Origin: Micrococcales bacterium
GTDB taxonomy: Bacteria > Actinomycetota > Actinomycetes > S36-B12 > UBA5976
Direction: 5' to 3'
Assembly (NCBI GenBank): GCA_024640585.1
Contig: JAHEEQ010000109.1
Coordinates: forward strand, 1-7,548
DNA length: 7,548 bases
This document shows, piece by piece, positions 1 to 6,800 of the stretch. Positions within the stretch are counted from its first letter, which is position 1, and every line of letters starts with the position of its first letter. Under the pieces are notes generated by a model. That model searched no databases and was not told the DNA's origin. It saw only the letters and a program-made list of their open reading frames with translations. Position numbers and translations under genes: made by a program.

Positions 1-681
1 GAAACTTACCTCGTCAGCCCTTGAAGAAGTTATCTGGATGAAGTTCTCTTGCAAGGCCCCTATTCTTGTTGCCTCTCCGACCAAACCACGCGTGCGCTGG
101 TTTGAGGGTTGGGAGCACAAACTCGGCGCTGACTTCGCCTCAAGAAAAAACTTTGGTACGAATGCTTCCTCGCTCAACGACCGCGTGCTACCTTTTGGAG
201 GAACGACACCTTGCGAGTGACAGGCGTCAATCATCACAAGAGACTTATCAGCCTTACCTGCTAACTTTCGGGTAGCCCCCGCAAATTCAGCATTAGTAAT
301 CGCTTGCTGGTCGTAACTTAACAAACCTTCAACACAGCCCCCTGATGCGTCATCGTTATAACGAGTGCCATGACCAGAAAAATAAACAAAGGAGCGAGCT
401 CCCTCATCTGTTGAATCACCAAGTAAGCGTAACTCTTTGAGGATGTTTTCCTTTGTAGCCTGAGAGTCTCTCAAAACCCTAATATTTGACTCAGGTATGC
501 CCATCCTCAGTGCAATCTGCTTGGCACTTAGGATGTCATATGGGACACCTGTTAGAACAGGAATACTTGGATTTGCAAATGAACTCAGGCCAATGATTAG
601 GGCTGTACGGTTGTCTGCGGCAGAAACAAGTCCGGCAAGACATAGGCTTGAACAAGCCAGATAAATTTTTAGCGACTTCAT
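1..681 (-). CDS. Exported metacaspase-like protease (caspase family, C14), 3' end outside window
   Basis: A reading frame with no stop runs from the ATG at 681-679 to the left edge (227 codons visible), so the C-terminus is missing. Residues 1-21 form a Sec signal peptide (hydrophobic core, then LVSA before Ala-Asp). The caspase p20-type fold follows: an ALIIG first strand, the catalytic His at residue 104 in VYFSGHGTR, then an acidic GTRYNDD segment, and the catalytic Cys at residue 154 in VMIDACHSQG. GHGT plus DACHS resembles bacterial metacaspases (orthocaspases) more than the DACRDNPF type found in the other two caspases here. Family members are Cys-dependent endopeptidases, usually cutting after Arg/Lys; that specificity is not tested here. 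The ATG overlaps the TGA of the upstream lipoprotein gene (ATGA) and no Shine-Dalgarno is seen, so translation is probably coupled. The protein is predicted to act in the periplasm or outside the cell. The family call is firm; the biological role is unknown. Confidence 0.88.
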   Translation of the reverse strand, partial: MKSLKIYLACSSLCLAGLVSAADNRTALIIGLSSFANPSIPVLTGVPYDILSAKQIALRMGIPESNIRVLRDSQATKENILKELRLLGDSTDEGARSFVYFSGHGTRYNDDASGGCVEGLLSYDQQAITNAEFAGATRKLAGKADKSLVMIDACHSQGVVPPKGSTRSLSEEAFVPKFFLEAKSAPSLCSQPSNQRTRGLVGEATRIGALQENFIQITSSRADEVSF

Positions 682-1160
682 AAGTTGGGACGCTTTACAA
701 ATTTCAAATTGCCGACAACGACTTCACCCTGTTTATTCCGTTCTAGATAAATGACTGCATCGTGTCCTTTGACTTTTTCAAGACGGGGATCGCCTTGGGC
801 GTCTATCAAGGATTTGACTGTATTGAATAAACTGCCAAACAATCCAATCAATGCAAATGGATCTTTGGGTGCGAGTTCGTTAGGCGGGGGCTGAATGGTT
901 ACTCTTCCCCCGTTTTTTTCTGTGGCGCTTATCCATTTCTGAATTCTTGGGGGAATTGCATTCGGGCTGGTCTTATCAAAAAAGGTCACACTCACCACTT
1001 GAAGCGGCTCCACCAATGAAGCCGTGAGATCGCGATCGAACTTATCGATGTCGACAAAGCCCACATTAGGGGAGGCTTTTGCATTTTCATTGAGCGAAAT
1101 ATTCGAAGTAGAACAACCCACCAATAGAAGTGCCAGAGCCAGAGGGATGATTTTTCTCAT
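678..1160 (-). CDS. Lipoprotein of unknown function, translationally coupled to the metacaspase
   Basis: A 160-aa protein with a short charged start (MRKII), a hydrophobic core and the lipobox LVGC, with the lipidated Cys at residue 16. It is therefore predicted to be a membrane-anchored lipoprotein. Residue 17 is Ser, not Asp, which fits outer-membrane sorting by the enterobacterial +2 rule. I do not recognise the mature domain. It has a basic/polar C-terminal part (VKGHDAVIYLERNKQGEVVV), likely a beta hairpin, and a more hydrophobic segment around residues 101-118. Its stop (680-678) overlaps the ATG of the metacaspase gene by the ATGA arrangement, so the two products are likely made together and may interact. 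The upstream gap to the coiled-coil caspase gene is 76 bases, with no clear terminator and a weak ribosome site. An anchor, chaperone, substrate or inhibitor of the protease would all fit; the sequence does not decide. Confidence 0.85.
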   Translation of the reverse strand: MRKIIPLALALLLVGCSTSNISLNENAKASPNVGFVDIDKFDRDLTASLVEPLQVVSVTFFDKTSPNAIPPRIQKWISATEKNGGRVTIQPPPNELAPKDPFALIGLFGSLFNTVKSLIDAQGDPRLEKVKGHDAVIYLERNKQGEVVVGNLKFVKRPNL

Positions 1161-1175
1161 GGTTTATTCTCAATC

Positions 1176-1190
1176 TGATTTGATTTGATT
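1176..1190. repeat. Three tandem copies of TGATT
   Basis: TGATT is repeated three times without interruption in the short gap between the coiled-coil caspase gene and the lipoprotein gene (16 to 30 bases upstream of the latter's ATG). It is a very short tandem repeat with no clear role; it could affect spacing or accessibility of the ribosome site if it varied in copy number. Confidence 0.6.
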
Positions 1191-1236
1191 TCGCGAGTTT
1201 CACATTTGTCCATCTATGGAATTTTGGATCTTGTTT

Positions 1237-2826
1237 TCACTTTTTGAAATAGAAGTCACCTAAGGCTTGGTCGTAGATGGCGGGAACTTGTTCGTGGCCG
1301 ACTGACTTAGCTAACTCTGCAACTTGGTTGCGAACGTTCTTGACAACTCTGTCAACGCTCACATTGGGCTTTTGCATCTCTTGAACAAAGATGCGCGTGA
1401 ACAATCCATTCTTGTTCTTGTCGGTTGAATTCAACTTATCCAAAGCCTGTTGGCCGGTACCAGCCGAGAAGATAACCATCTGACCGGTTGCTGCTGTGGT
1501 AGGTGCTAAGCCTCTGCCACCAATTGCTCGGCCCGATGATTTAAATGGGTTGTCGCGACAAGCATCAATCATCGCCAAGGTGAACTTGGCCTTCTTTTCA
1601 GACATGTCATCTAAGACCCTTTGAAGCACAATTCCTTCATCCTTGATTTGCTCTTCACCTTCGCCAGCAACATCAATTGGAACCAGATAATTCGAGTTGG
1701 CGAGTTGTATCCCATGGCCCGCGTAGAAAAAAGCAACTTCATCTCCAGCCTCGACTTGAGACTTAAAACTGCGCAAAGTTGCTTTCATTTCTTTTTCAGT
1801 AAGGTCCAACTTCAGCGTTACCTTGAATCCCACATTTGTCAAGTTGGCTGCGATAACCTTTGCATCTTCTCTGGCGTTTGCCAACACAGGCACAAATTTG
1901 TAACTATCGTTACCGATGACAAGCGCCTTTCTTGTTGCAAATATTTGCGGCGGTTCAACTGGTGCGCTGGCTATAGTTGGAGCTGCAGGTGAAGGCAGTA
2001 ATGCTGGAAGTTTAGAGGCTGCGGACTCTGCGCGCAATCGTGCAAGTTCTGCAGAGAGTTGCGCTAGTAATTCACGGTCCTTCAATCTTGCTTGTTGCTC
2101 CAAGCGAGCATCTTCTTTGAGCTTTTCAGACTCAAGTCGGAGTTGCTCTTGTCGAACTCGCGAAGCCTCAGAAAAACTTTGCTCTTCCTGCTTTTTTGCC
2201 TCCTGACTTAGCCTCACCTGCTCTCTCAGCTTGAACTCTTCTTCGAATTTTTTTTGCTGACGAAGCTTTTCAGCAGCCGCCAATTGCTCTTGCTCTTTAA
2301 TTTTTGCTTGTTTATTGAGTTGTTCTTGTTCGCGCAGTTTGGCCTCATCGACCAACTGCTGCTCGCGCAACTTTTCGACACGGAGTCTTTGATTTTCGAT
2401 AGCTTCCGAATTGGCCACATTTGAGTGCTGAAGCGTCAGAGCCATAGCTAAGTTTTTGGGGAGTAACACATGCCCGCTTTTCGCAACAATAGAGCAATCG
2501 CATTCCCTTGAACAACTACCTAAAGCTGTATTTTCGGCGGGAAGAGAAAGTTGCCACGCATTCGGCGATAGTCCAATTCCGACATCTGGACATTTGGCAG
2601 ATGCAGCCACAATATAAAAGCCATCACTTTGCGCTACAGACTCAACACTCCTACCCCACCCCTTAGGCTTTACTTTGGCCAAAGGAAGATCCGTAAGGCA
2701 GCCTTTTTCACCATCGGGATAAGTTACCGCTAATCCGTATGGGCATGTGTCTGCCATGCTTGCGCCGGTAGTGAACAAGACGCAGGTAAGTAACGTCAGT
2801 CGAATAAAACTATTAAACAATTTCAT
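1237..2826 (-). CDS. Exported Cys-rich/coiled-coil protein with C-terminal caspase domain
   Basis: I chose the ATG at 2826-2824 (529 aa) because it is immediately followed by a Sec signal peptide (MKLFNSF, hydrophobic core, cleavage after ASMA at residue 25). The longer in-frame start at 2922 would bury that signal and overlap the upstream gene. Domains: residues 26-133 form a head with six cysteines (28, 43, 79, 105, 109, 111), likely disulfide-bonded in the periplasm; residues about 140-268 are a highly charged coiled coil with a recurring KLREQ-like motif; a Pro/Ala linker runs to about 297; residues 298-529 form a caspase (Peptidase_C14-like) domain. The likely catalytic His is residue 371 (FYAGHG) and Cys is residue 423 (MIDACRDNPF), both intact. 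The C-terminal half of the domain matches the Sel1-caspase protein at 83 of 107 positions counted by hand. It lies 43 bases after the zinc-ribbon gene. No strong ribosome site is visible. Substrate unknown. Confidence 0.88.
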   Translation of the reverse strand: MKLFNSFIRLTLLTCVLFTTGASMADTCPYGLAVTYPDGEKGCLTDLPLAKVKPKGWGRSVESVAQSDGFYIVAASAKCPDVGIGLSPNAWQLSLPAENTALGSCSRECDCSIVAKSGHVLLPKNLAMALTLQHSNVANSEAIENQRLRVEKLREQQLVDEAKLREQEQLNKQAKIKEQEQLAAAEKLRQQKKFEEEFKLREQVRLSQEAKKQEEQSFSEASRVRQEQLRLESEKLKEDARLEQQARLKDRELLAQLSAELARLRAESAASKLPALLPSPAAPTIASAPVEPPQIFATRKALVIGNDSYKFVPVLANAREDAKVIAANLTNVGFKVTLKLDLTEKEMKATLRSFKSQVEAGDEVAFFYAGHGIQLANSNYLVPIDVAGEGEEQIKDEGIVLQRVLDDMSEKKAKFTLAMIDACRDNPFKSSGRAIGGRGLAPTTAATGQMVIFSAGTGQQALDKLNSTDKNKNGLFTRIFVQEMQKPNVSVDRVVKNVRNQVAELAKSVGHEQVPAIYDQALGDFYFKK

Positions 2827-2869
2827 GATTTTTTGTACTGTATAGAACTTGCATCCATGAACTTCACTA

Positions 2870-3649
2870 TTAACCAAGGAATGACTTGAGTCCCGAATAA
2901 AGTGCGACTGCTCCAGAAACAATTGGGGTTACATTTTCAGCCGCCTCTTTTGCTTGCTTGACGAGACTGCCAAGCGACTGCTTCTCACGGCCAAGTTGCT
3001 TTTCTGAATATTTCATGCTCGCCTGAACCACCTGTCGATGTTTAAGAAGATATAGATAGTTACCCGTCCAACTAGCTAAAGCAATAGAAGCGATGTATTC
3101 AAACACCTCCTTCTTATCACGCACGGATTGCGGCCACCAACTTACATCATCTATCCATGAAGTGATTCCCAACATTAAAGCTACGGAAAGGACGGCAATC
3201 AACACAGATACAACTGAATGAACTCTCAAGCTAATATGCATTCGAGATGCAAACGCAGACGCAGCTATTGCCGGAAGTAGTATGGTTACTAGCCGCAGCA
3301 AGACGGGCTGTAGGTCATATACAAACATTAACAACCAGTGAGCCAATCCGGTTCCTAATACGCAAACCAACATAAACAAGCCCACACTTGACCAATCGAT
3401 TGGCTGAGATTGGCCAACATCAAGTTGACTTGCACTTCCGTCTGATCCCGAAAGAACGGGGCTCTGGTGATCAAGCCTAAGGTCCTCAAGGCTAGCTCGC
3501 AACTCATTCACGTCATGCTTCAATCCTTGGATCTGTATAGCCAAAGGCCGAAACAACAATAGATCACGCCCACAGTGGGCGCATACTGATGCCTGCAACG
3601 TTACTTCGCTACAGCAATATGGACATTCGTAACTGTTTGGAGTGTTCAC
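2870..3649 (-). CDS. Zinc-ribbon membrane protein with four predicted transmembrane helices
   Basis: A 259-aa protein starting at GTG (3649-3647), whose bases overlap the TGA of the preceding gene (GTGA), so translation is probably coupled. No signal peptide is present. Residues 9-26 form a treble-Cys zinc ribbon: CPYC (Cys 9, 12, with an extra Cys 13) and CAHCGRD (Cys 23, 26). A short heptad-like segment follows at about 37-58, then a polar linker. Hydrophobic segments at about 86-112, 115-135, 143-164 and 183-202 look like four membrane helices, placing both ends and the ribbon in the cytoplasm. A basic, helical tail (203-240) ends in a short hydrophobic stretch (241-259). I do not recognise a named family. 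Encoded between exported caspase-system proteins, it is the only member of the cluster with an evident cytoplasmic domain, so a signalling, transport or anchoring role across the inner membrane is a reasonable inference. The function is not established. Confidence 0.82.
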   Translation of the reverse strand: MNTPNSYECPYCCSEVTLQASVCAHCGRDLLLFRPLAIQIQGLKHDVNELRASLEDLRLDHQSPVLSGSDGSASQLDVGQSQPIDWSSVGLFMLVCVLGTGLAHWLLMFVYDLQPVLLRLVTILLPAIAASAFASRMHISLRVHSVVSVLIAVLSVALMLGITSWIDDVSWWPQSVRDKKEVFEYIASIALASWTGNYLYLLKHRQVVQASMKYSEKQLGREKQSLGSLVKQAKEAAENVTPIVSGAVALYSGLKSFLG

Positions 3650-4077
3650 TTGGCGCTTAGATGAATGAGAGTTGAACCTTCTCGCCCCTCTGAATCACGA
3701 ATACTCACACGGAGTGGATGCTCACCCAAGGGCACAGTTAAGTTTGTCATTTCTAGCATATTACCCACTAGGCCGCTTTGAACACGAGGTGTCAAGTCGA
3801 TAGGTGGTTGCTTCAGGTACTCCACACGTAGGGTACTGGTGTTAAGCGAAGCCCCTCCTCTCGGCTCCAGCATCAACTTAAATGCAAATGACTTAGCGTT
3901 CACGTCAGAAGGTGTCAGTAACTTTACGCCAGGCCCTCGAGTGATAGCTCGTGTAGTACTGACTTGTTGACTAGGCGCCTTCGCTTCCTCCTCGGTGATG
4001 AGTCTGACTTGTGCGATCGCTGAACATTGAAAAAACAAATAAATCAATGCAGAAACAACGGGGGACTTCAATTTCAT
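3646..4077 (-). CDS. Small exported protein of unknown function
   Basis: A 143-aa protein with a clear Sec signal peptide (MKLKSP, hydrophobic core, cleavage near SAIA-Q at residues 19-23). The mature part begins QVRLITEEEAKAPS, followed by a polar linker and, from about residue 50, alternating hydrophobic/polar strands (KSFAFKLMLEP, TLRVEYL, HPLRVSIRDSEG, STLIHL). These suggest a small all-beta, immunoglobulin-like or FN3-like fold; that fold assignment is inference. There are no cysteines in the mature part and no catalytic motif. The start is supported by an AAGAAGG ribosome site five bases upstream. The gene follows the Sel1-caspase gene after an 87-base gap and overlaps the zinc-ribbon gene by four bases, so it belongs to the same transcription unit. 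An adaptor or ligand-binding role at the envelope is possible. Its mature N-terminus resembles that of the Sel1-caspase (ISADEAAKS). Confidence 0.83.
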   Translation of the reverse strand: MKLKSPVVSALIYLFFQCSAIAQVRLITEEEAKAPSQQVSTTRAITRGPGVKLLTPSDVNAKSFAFKLMLEPRGGASLNTSTLRVEYLKQPPIDLTPRVQSGLVGNMLEMTNLTVPLGEHPLRVSIRDSEGREGSTLIHLSAK

Positions 4078-4082
4078 ACCAA

Positions 4083-4089
4083 CCTTCTT
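4083..4089 (-). promoter_or_regulatory. Ribosome binding site for the 143-aa exported protein
   Basis: On the minus strand AAGAAGG ends five bases before the ATG at 4077. It is one of the two clear Shine-Dalgarno-like sites in the operon and supports this start. It also suggests that translation restarts independently here after the 87-base gap, whereas the next gene is coupled by overlap. Confidence 0.5.
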
Positions 4090-4164
4090 GGGAGATTCGA
4101 GATTTAAATTACAACAAACCCACGCGGGCTATATTTTCAATTCCTTTGCTGCGGCGGAGTGTCT

Positions 4165-6294
4165 TCACTTGATCAAAAAGTAGAAATCTCCAACCGCTTG
4201 ATCATAAAGCGCCGGAGTCTGCTCATGCCCAATGGACTTTGACAAACGAACGACTTCGTTACGAACGTTTTTTAGAACTCGATCTACAGGCACGCCGGGC
4301 TTAGACATCTCTTTTAATAGAACCCGAGTAAAAATGCCATTTTTTTCCTTATCGGAATTACCCAACTTGTCCAAGGCTTGCTGGCCTGCGCCAGCGGAAA
4401 ACATGACCATCTGGCCAGTAGCTGCAGTAGTGGGCGCTAAGCCTCTTCCACCAATTGCACGACCTGACTGCTTAAAAGGATTGTCACGACAGGCATCGAC
4501 GATAGCAAGCATGAACTTTGAATTCTTAAACTTAAGGTCATCAAGCACTCTTTGTAATTCAATGGCTTCATCTTTTACTTGATCTTCGTTATCACCCTTT
4601 GTGTCTGTCGGTAGCAAGTAGTTAGCGGCGCCTAATTGCACACCATGCCCAGCAAAGTAGAACAACACCTCTTCGCCGCCATCCAAGGTTCCGCGAAACT
4701 CACGCAATGCTTGTTTAAAGGCTTTTTCAGTCAGGTCTTGATGGAGAGAAACTTTGTAACCCAACTGGGTCAATTTCTTGGCTATGGAAGAAGCGTCTTC
4801 TCTTGCATTAACAAGCTGTGATACGTGCATGTACTTGTCATTTCCAATAACCAGCGCCCTGCGATTAGCCATTTGCACCTGACCTTGAAAAGCCTGACTT
4901 TCGTTAATTGTGTTTGCAGAGGCCTGAAGAGTTTCAATTTGTTTTTGTAATCTTTCAAGTCGCTCAATTAACGCCTGCTGGTTAGCGTCTAAAGCCTGAG
5001 AGTTCACAGCGACTTGTGGTTTTGTGCCGCTAGAGGTAGACGTGTCTTTGACTGGATCAACAACCTTTCTATCAGCACTTGTACTTGCAAAATAGTCTTC
5101 AATAAATTTTTGATTTCCCTTTCCCAGCCTGTTCATCTGAGATCTAGCTATTAAAAAATATTCATGTGCCTTTGCTGCATCCTTATTGACACCCTGTCCT
5201 TCTAAGAGCAATCGCCCTAGGTTTGCGTAGGCAGCAACAACACCCTTGTCACGAGCTTCTGTGAAATATTGGACTGCCAACTGAAGATTTTTTGGCGTAC
5301 CAACACCGTCTCGGTAGAGCCAGCCCAAGGTATTAGCGGCCTCTGCTGACCCCTTGTCATATGCTTGCTTTGCCAAACTAAACGCTCTGCTTGGATCGGC
5401 AGGTACTGATTTACCTCCAACAGCAAGGATTGTCGACAGTAAATTCACGCTCTCAATTTGATTGATTTTGACCCCAAATTCAAGCCATCTAACTGCCTCC
5501 TGGGTATCAATAGCTACACCCATCCCGTTTGAATACATTGCACCGAGGTTGGAGTAAGCAATAAAGGCTGGAAACTTTACTGATGGCGATACTGCAGTTT
5601 TAAAAGATTCAATAGCCTTAGCACTATCTTGTCTGACGCCGAGGCCATCTCGGTAAAGCAAGCCCAACATATTCCATCCAGCACCAAAATTTAGCTTACT
5701 TGATTTCAATGCGAGTTGAAATGCCGTATCCCCATTCCTCTCAACGCCTTGCCCTAAGCGATAGAGATTGGCCAAGTTAGCCTGTGCAGCTCCATTGCCC
5801 TTGTCAGAGGCAATCCGATAGTTTTTTGCAGCCTCGTTTAGATCCGTGGGTACACCCTGACCCAATCGATACATATTGCCTAAATTGTTATAAGCCCAGG
5901 GATTGCCTTTTTGCGCAGCAGACTTGAATAACCTCAAAGCCTCTTGATAGTCAACATCAACTCCCAAGCCTTGCTTATAGCTATCACCCAACATTTCTTC
6001 GCAAAATGCCTGCCCCTGAGTTGCACACTTTTTAAGGTATCGAACAGACAGCGGTAAGTTGCGCTCAACTCCGTAACCCATCTTGTAGGCATATCCGATA
6101 TGACTTTGGCAATTTTTTTCACCCGCATCTGCGTCAGAGAGGCACTCTTTAACAACTAGTTGCCAATTGCTGCTCTTTGCAGCTTCGTCAGCGGAAATGT
6201 AATCAGCAAGTGCCACCCCAGAATGAGTGACAAAGACGACAGAAAAAATCCACAAAATCATCTGTGAATTTGAAAAACTTTGACGCTTGAACAT
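4165..6294 (-). CDS. Exported Sel1-repeat protein with C-terminal caspase domain
   Basis: A 709-aa protein and the first gene of the operon. Residues 1-30 form a Sec signal peptide with a basic start (MFKRQ) and cleavage near GVALA-D. Residues about 46-387 hold roughly nine Sel1-like (TPR-related) repeats of about 35-36 residues. Typical units read NLGxMYxxGxGV followed by an A-x-x-x-F/Y-x-x-A helix; the repeat at about 279-315 is degenerate. A Ser/Thr linker and a short coiled coil (434-465) lead to a caspase domain at about 477-709. It starts with RRALVIGND, has the likely catalytic His at 550 (FYFAGHG) and Cys at 602 (VDACRDNPF), then GRAIGGRGLAP and FSAGAGQQALD. Both catalytic residues are intact. 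Sel1 repeats bind proteins or peptidoglycan-related partners in other families, so they probably recruit substrate or partner. The start is supported by AAGGGG eight bases upstream. Location is predicted periplasmic; the substrate is unknown. Confidence 0.92.
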   Translation of the reverse strand: MFKRQSFSNSQMILWIFSVVFVTHSGVALADYISADEAAKSSNWQLVVKECLSDADAGEKNCQSHIGYAYKMGYGVERNLPLSVRYLKKCATQGQAFCEEMLGDSYKQGLGVDVDYQEALRLFKSAAQKGNPWAYNNLGNMYRLGQGVPTDLNEAAKNYRIASDKGNGAAQANLANLYRLGQGVERNGDTAFQLALKSSKLNFGAGWNMLGLLYRDGLGVRQDSAKAIESFKTAVSPSVKFPAFIAYSNLGAMYSNGMGVAIDTQEAVRWLEFGVKINQIESVNLLSTILAVGGKSVPADPSRAFSLAKQAYDKGSAEAANTLGWLYRDGVGTPKNLQLAVQYFTEARDKGVVAAYANLGRLLLEGQGVNKDAAKAHEYFLIARSQMNRLGKGNQKFIEDYFASTSADRKVVDPVKDTSTSSGTKPQVAVNSQALDANQQALIERLERLQKQIETLQASANTINESQAFQGQVQMANRRALVIGNDKYMHVSQLVNAREDASSIAKKLTQLGYKVSLHQDLTEKAFKQALREFRGTLDGGEEVLFYFAGHGVQLGAANYLLPTDTKGDNEDQVKDEAIELQRVLDDLKFKNSKFMLAIVDACRDNPFKQSGRAIGGRGLAPTTAATGQMVMFSAGAGQQALDKLGNSDKEKNGIFTRVLLKEMSKPGVPVDRVLKNVRNEVVRLSKSIGHEQTPALYDQAVGDFYFLIK

Positions 6295-6302
6295 GTCCTT
6301 AG

Positions 6303-6308
6303 CCCCTT
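6303..6308 (-). promoter_or_regulatory. Ribosome binding site for the Sel1-caspase gene
   Basis: AAGGGG on the minus strand lies eight bases upstream of the ATG at 6294, normal spacing for a Shine-Dalgarno. A second AAGGA only one to two bases from the ATG is too close to serve. The site supports initiation at Met1 instead of the internal Met12 within the signal peptide. Confidence 0.5.
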
Positions 6309-6619
6309 AGCTATTTAGTCAGTGTGAGGATTGAAATTTATCAATTCAACAACGACCAATTGATCAGATTATGGTGCAACCCGTGATTGGGTGGCGCTCC
6401 CACATAACCTGTAGTCACATCGGTAGCGGATTTGACGCTGCCGCTTGAACTCATGGAGGTTAAGTTGAGCGAAATGCTTGGGGCATCGAACTAGATTGTT
6501 GAAACAGTCTCAGTTGCATAGTCCCCAGACTATAGATGGACTGCTCTATAACGCGCTTTTTCGGCTTCTATTGTTAGTTTCTTAATTCTGCTGGCAGGAT
6601 GACAGCACTTTTCAGTGCG

Positions 6620-6633
6620 ACTTGATTTCAAGT
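6620..6633. promoter_or_regulatory. Perfect dyad, possible operator
   Basis: ACTTGA-TT-TCAAGT is a perfect inverted repeat with 6-base arms and a 2-base spacer, in the intergenic region between two divergent genes. That is the size and symmetry expected of a dimeric repressor site, but no regulator gene is in the window and such a dyad can occur by chance. Confidence 0.25.
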
Positions 6634-6735
6634 AATTCTTAAGTAGGCAAATGCTACTCCGGACAGATTTTGTAGAACAACTAAGTCACTTAATCTTGCA
6701 CAGGTTATTAAAAGATTTTTTGATAGAAACCTTAT

Positions 6736-6782
6736 TATTTTTTTAGCAAAAAAGACATATTTATTAATTTTAAAGTGTATCC
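6736..6782 (+). promoter_or_regulatory. AT-rich putative promoter region of the right-hand lipoprotein gene
   Basis: This stretch is overwhelmingly A/T and lies 54-100 bases upstream of the plus-strand lipoprotein ATG. It contains several TATTAA/TTTAAA-like hexamers, any of which could be a -10 element, and TTGATA lies at 6720-6725. No single pair has both good hexamers and 16-18-base spacing, so the exact promoter is unresolved. Confidence 0.3.
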
Positions 6783-6800
6783 TTTGATGGACTTTCAAAG
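6782..6800 (+). promoter_or_regulatory. Inverted repeat in the leader of the lipoprotein gene
   Basis: CTTTGA and TCAAAG form 6-base arms around a 7-base spacer, ending 35 bases before the ATG. It could be an operator overlapping the transcription start or a small leader hairpin. The TTGA/TCAA half-sites echo the dyad at 6620-6633, which would fit one regulator binding both, but the evidence is only symmetry. Confidence 0.25.

Noticed and set aside
38..275. Two plus-strand frames over the left end
   Set aside because: They lie antisense to the metacaspase coding frame, which has a signal peptide and catalytic motifs; the plus-strand products show no recognisable features.
1621..2206. Plus-strand frames opposite the coiled-coil caspase
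   Set aside because: These are shadows of the charged repeats and caspase domain on the other strand; low-complexity Ser/Cys-rich products with no ribosome site.
2827..2922. Longer 561-residue start for the coiled-coil caspase
   Set aside because: It would overlap the zinc-ribbon gene by 53 bases and put a 32-residue hydrophilic extension before an obvious signal peptide at the ATG at 2826.
2870..3649. Gasdermin partner of the caspases
   Set aside because: The protein has a zinc ribbon and several membrane helices; it lacks the soluble beta-rich pore-forming layout of bacterial gasdermins.
6341..6454. 37-codon minus-strand frame just upstream of the Sel1-caspase gene, a possible leader peptide
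   Set aside because: No Shine-Dalgarno, no regulatory codon run, and it lies over stem-forming DNA; frames of this length are expected by chance.
6361..6545. 6S RNA or another housekeeping RNA, suggested by a GTGGCGCTCC-like string
   Set aside because: I could not form the long closing stem and central bubble expected of 6S RNA; one short shared word is not enough.
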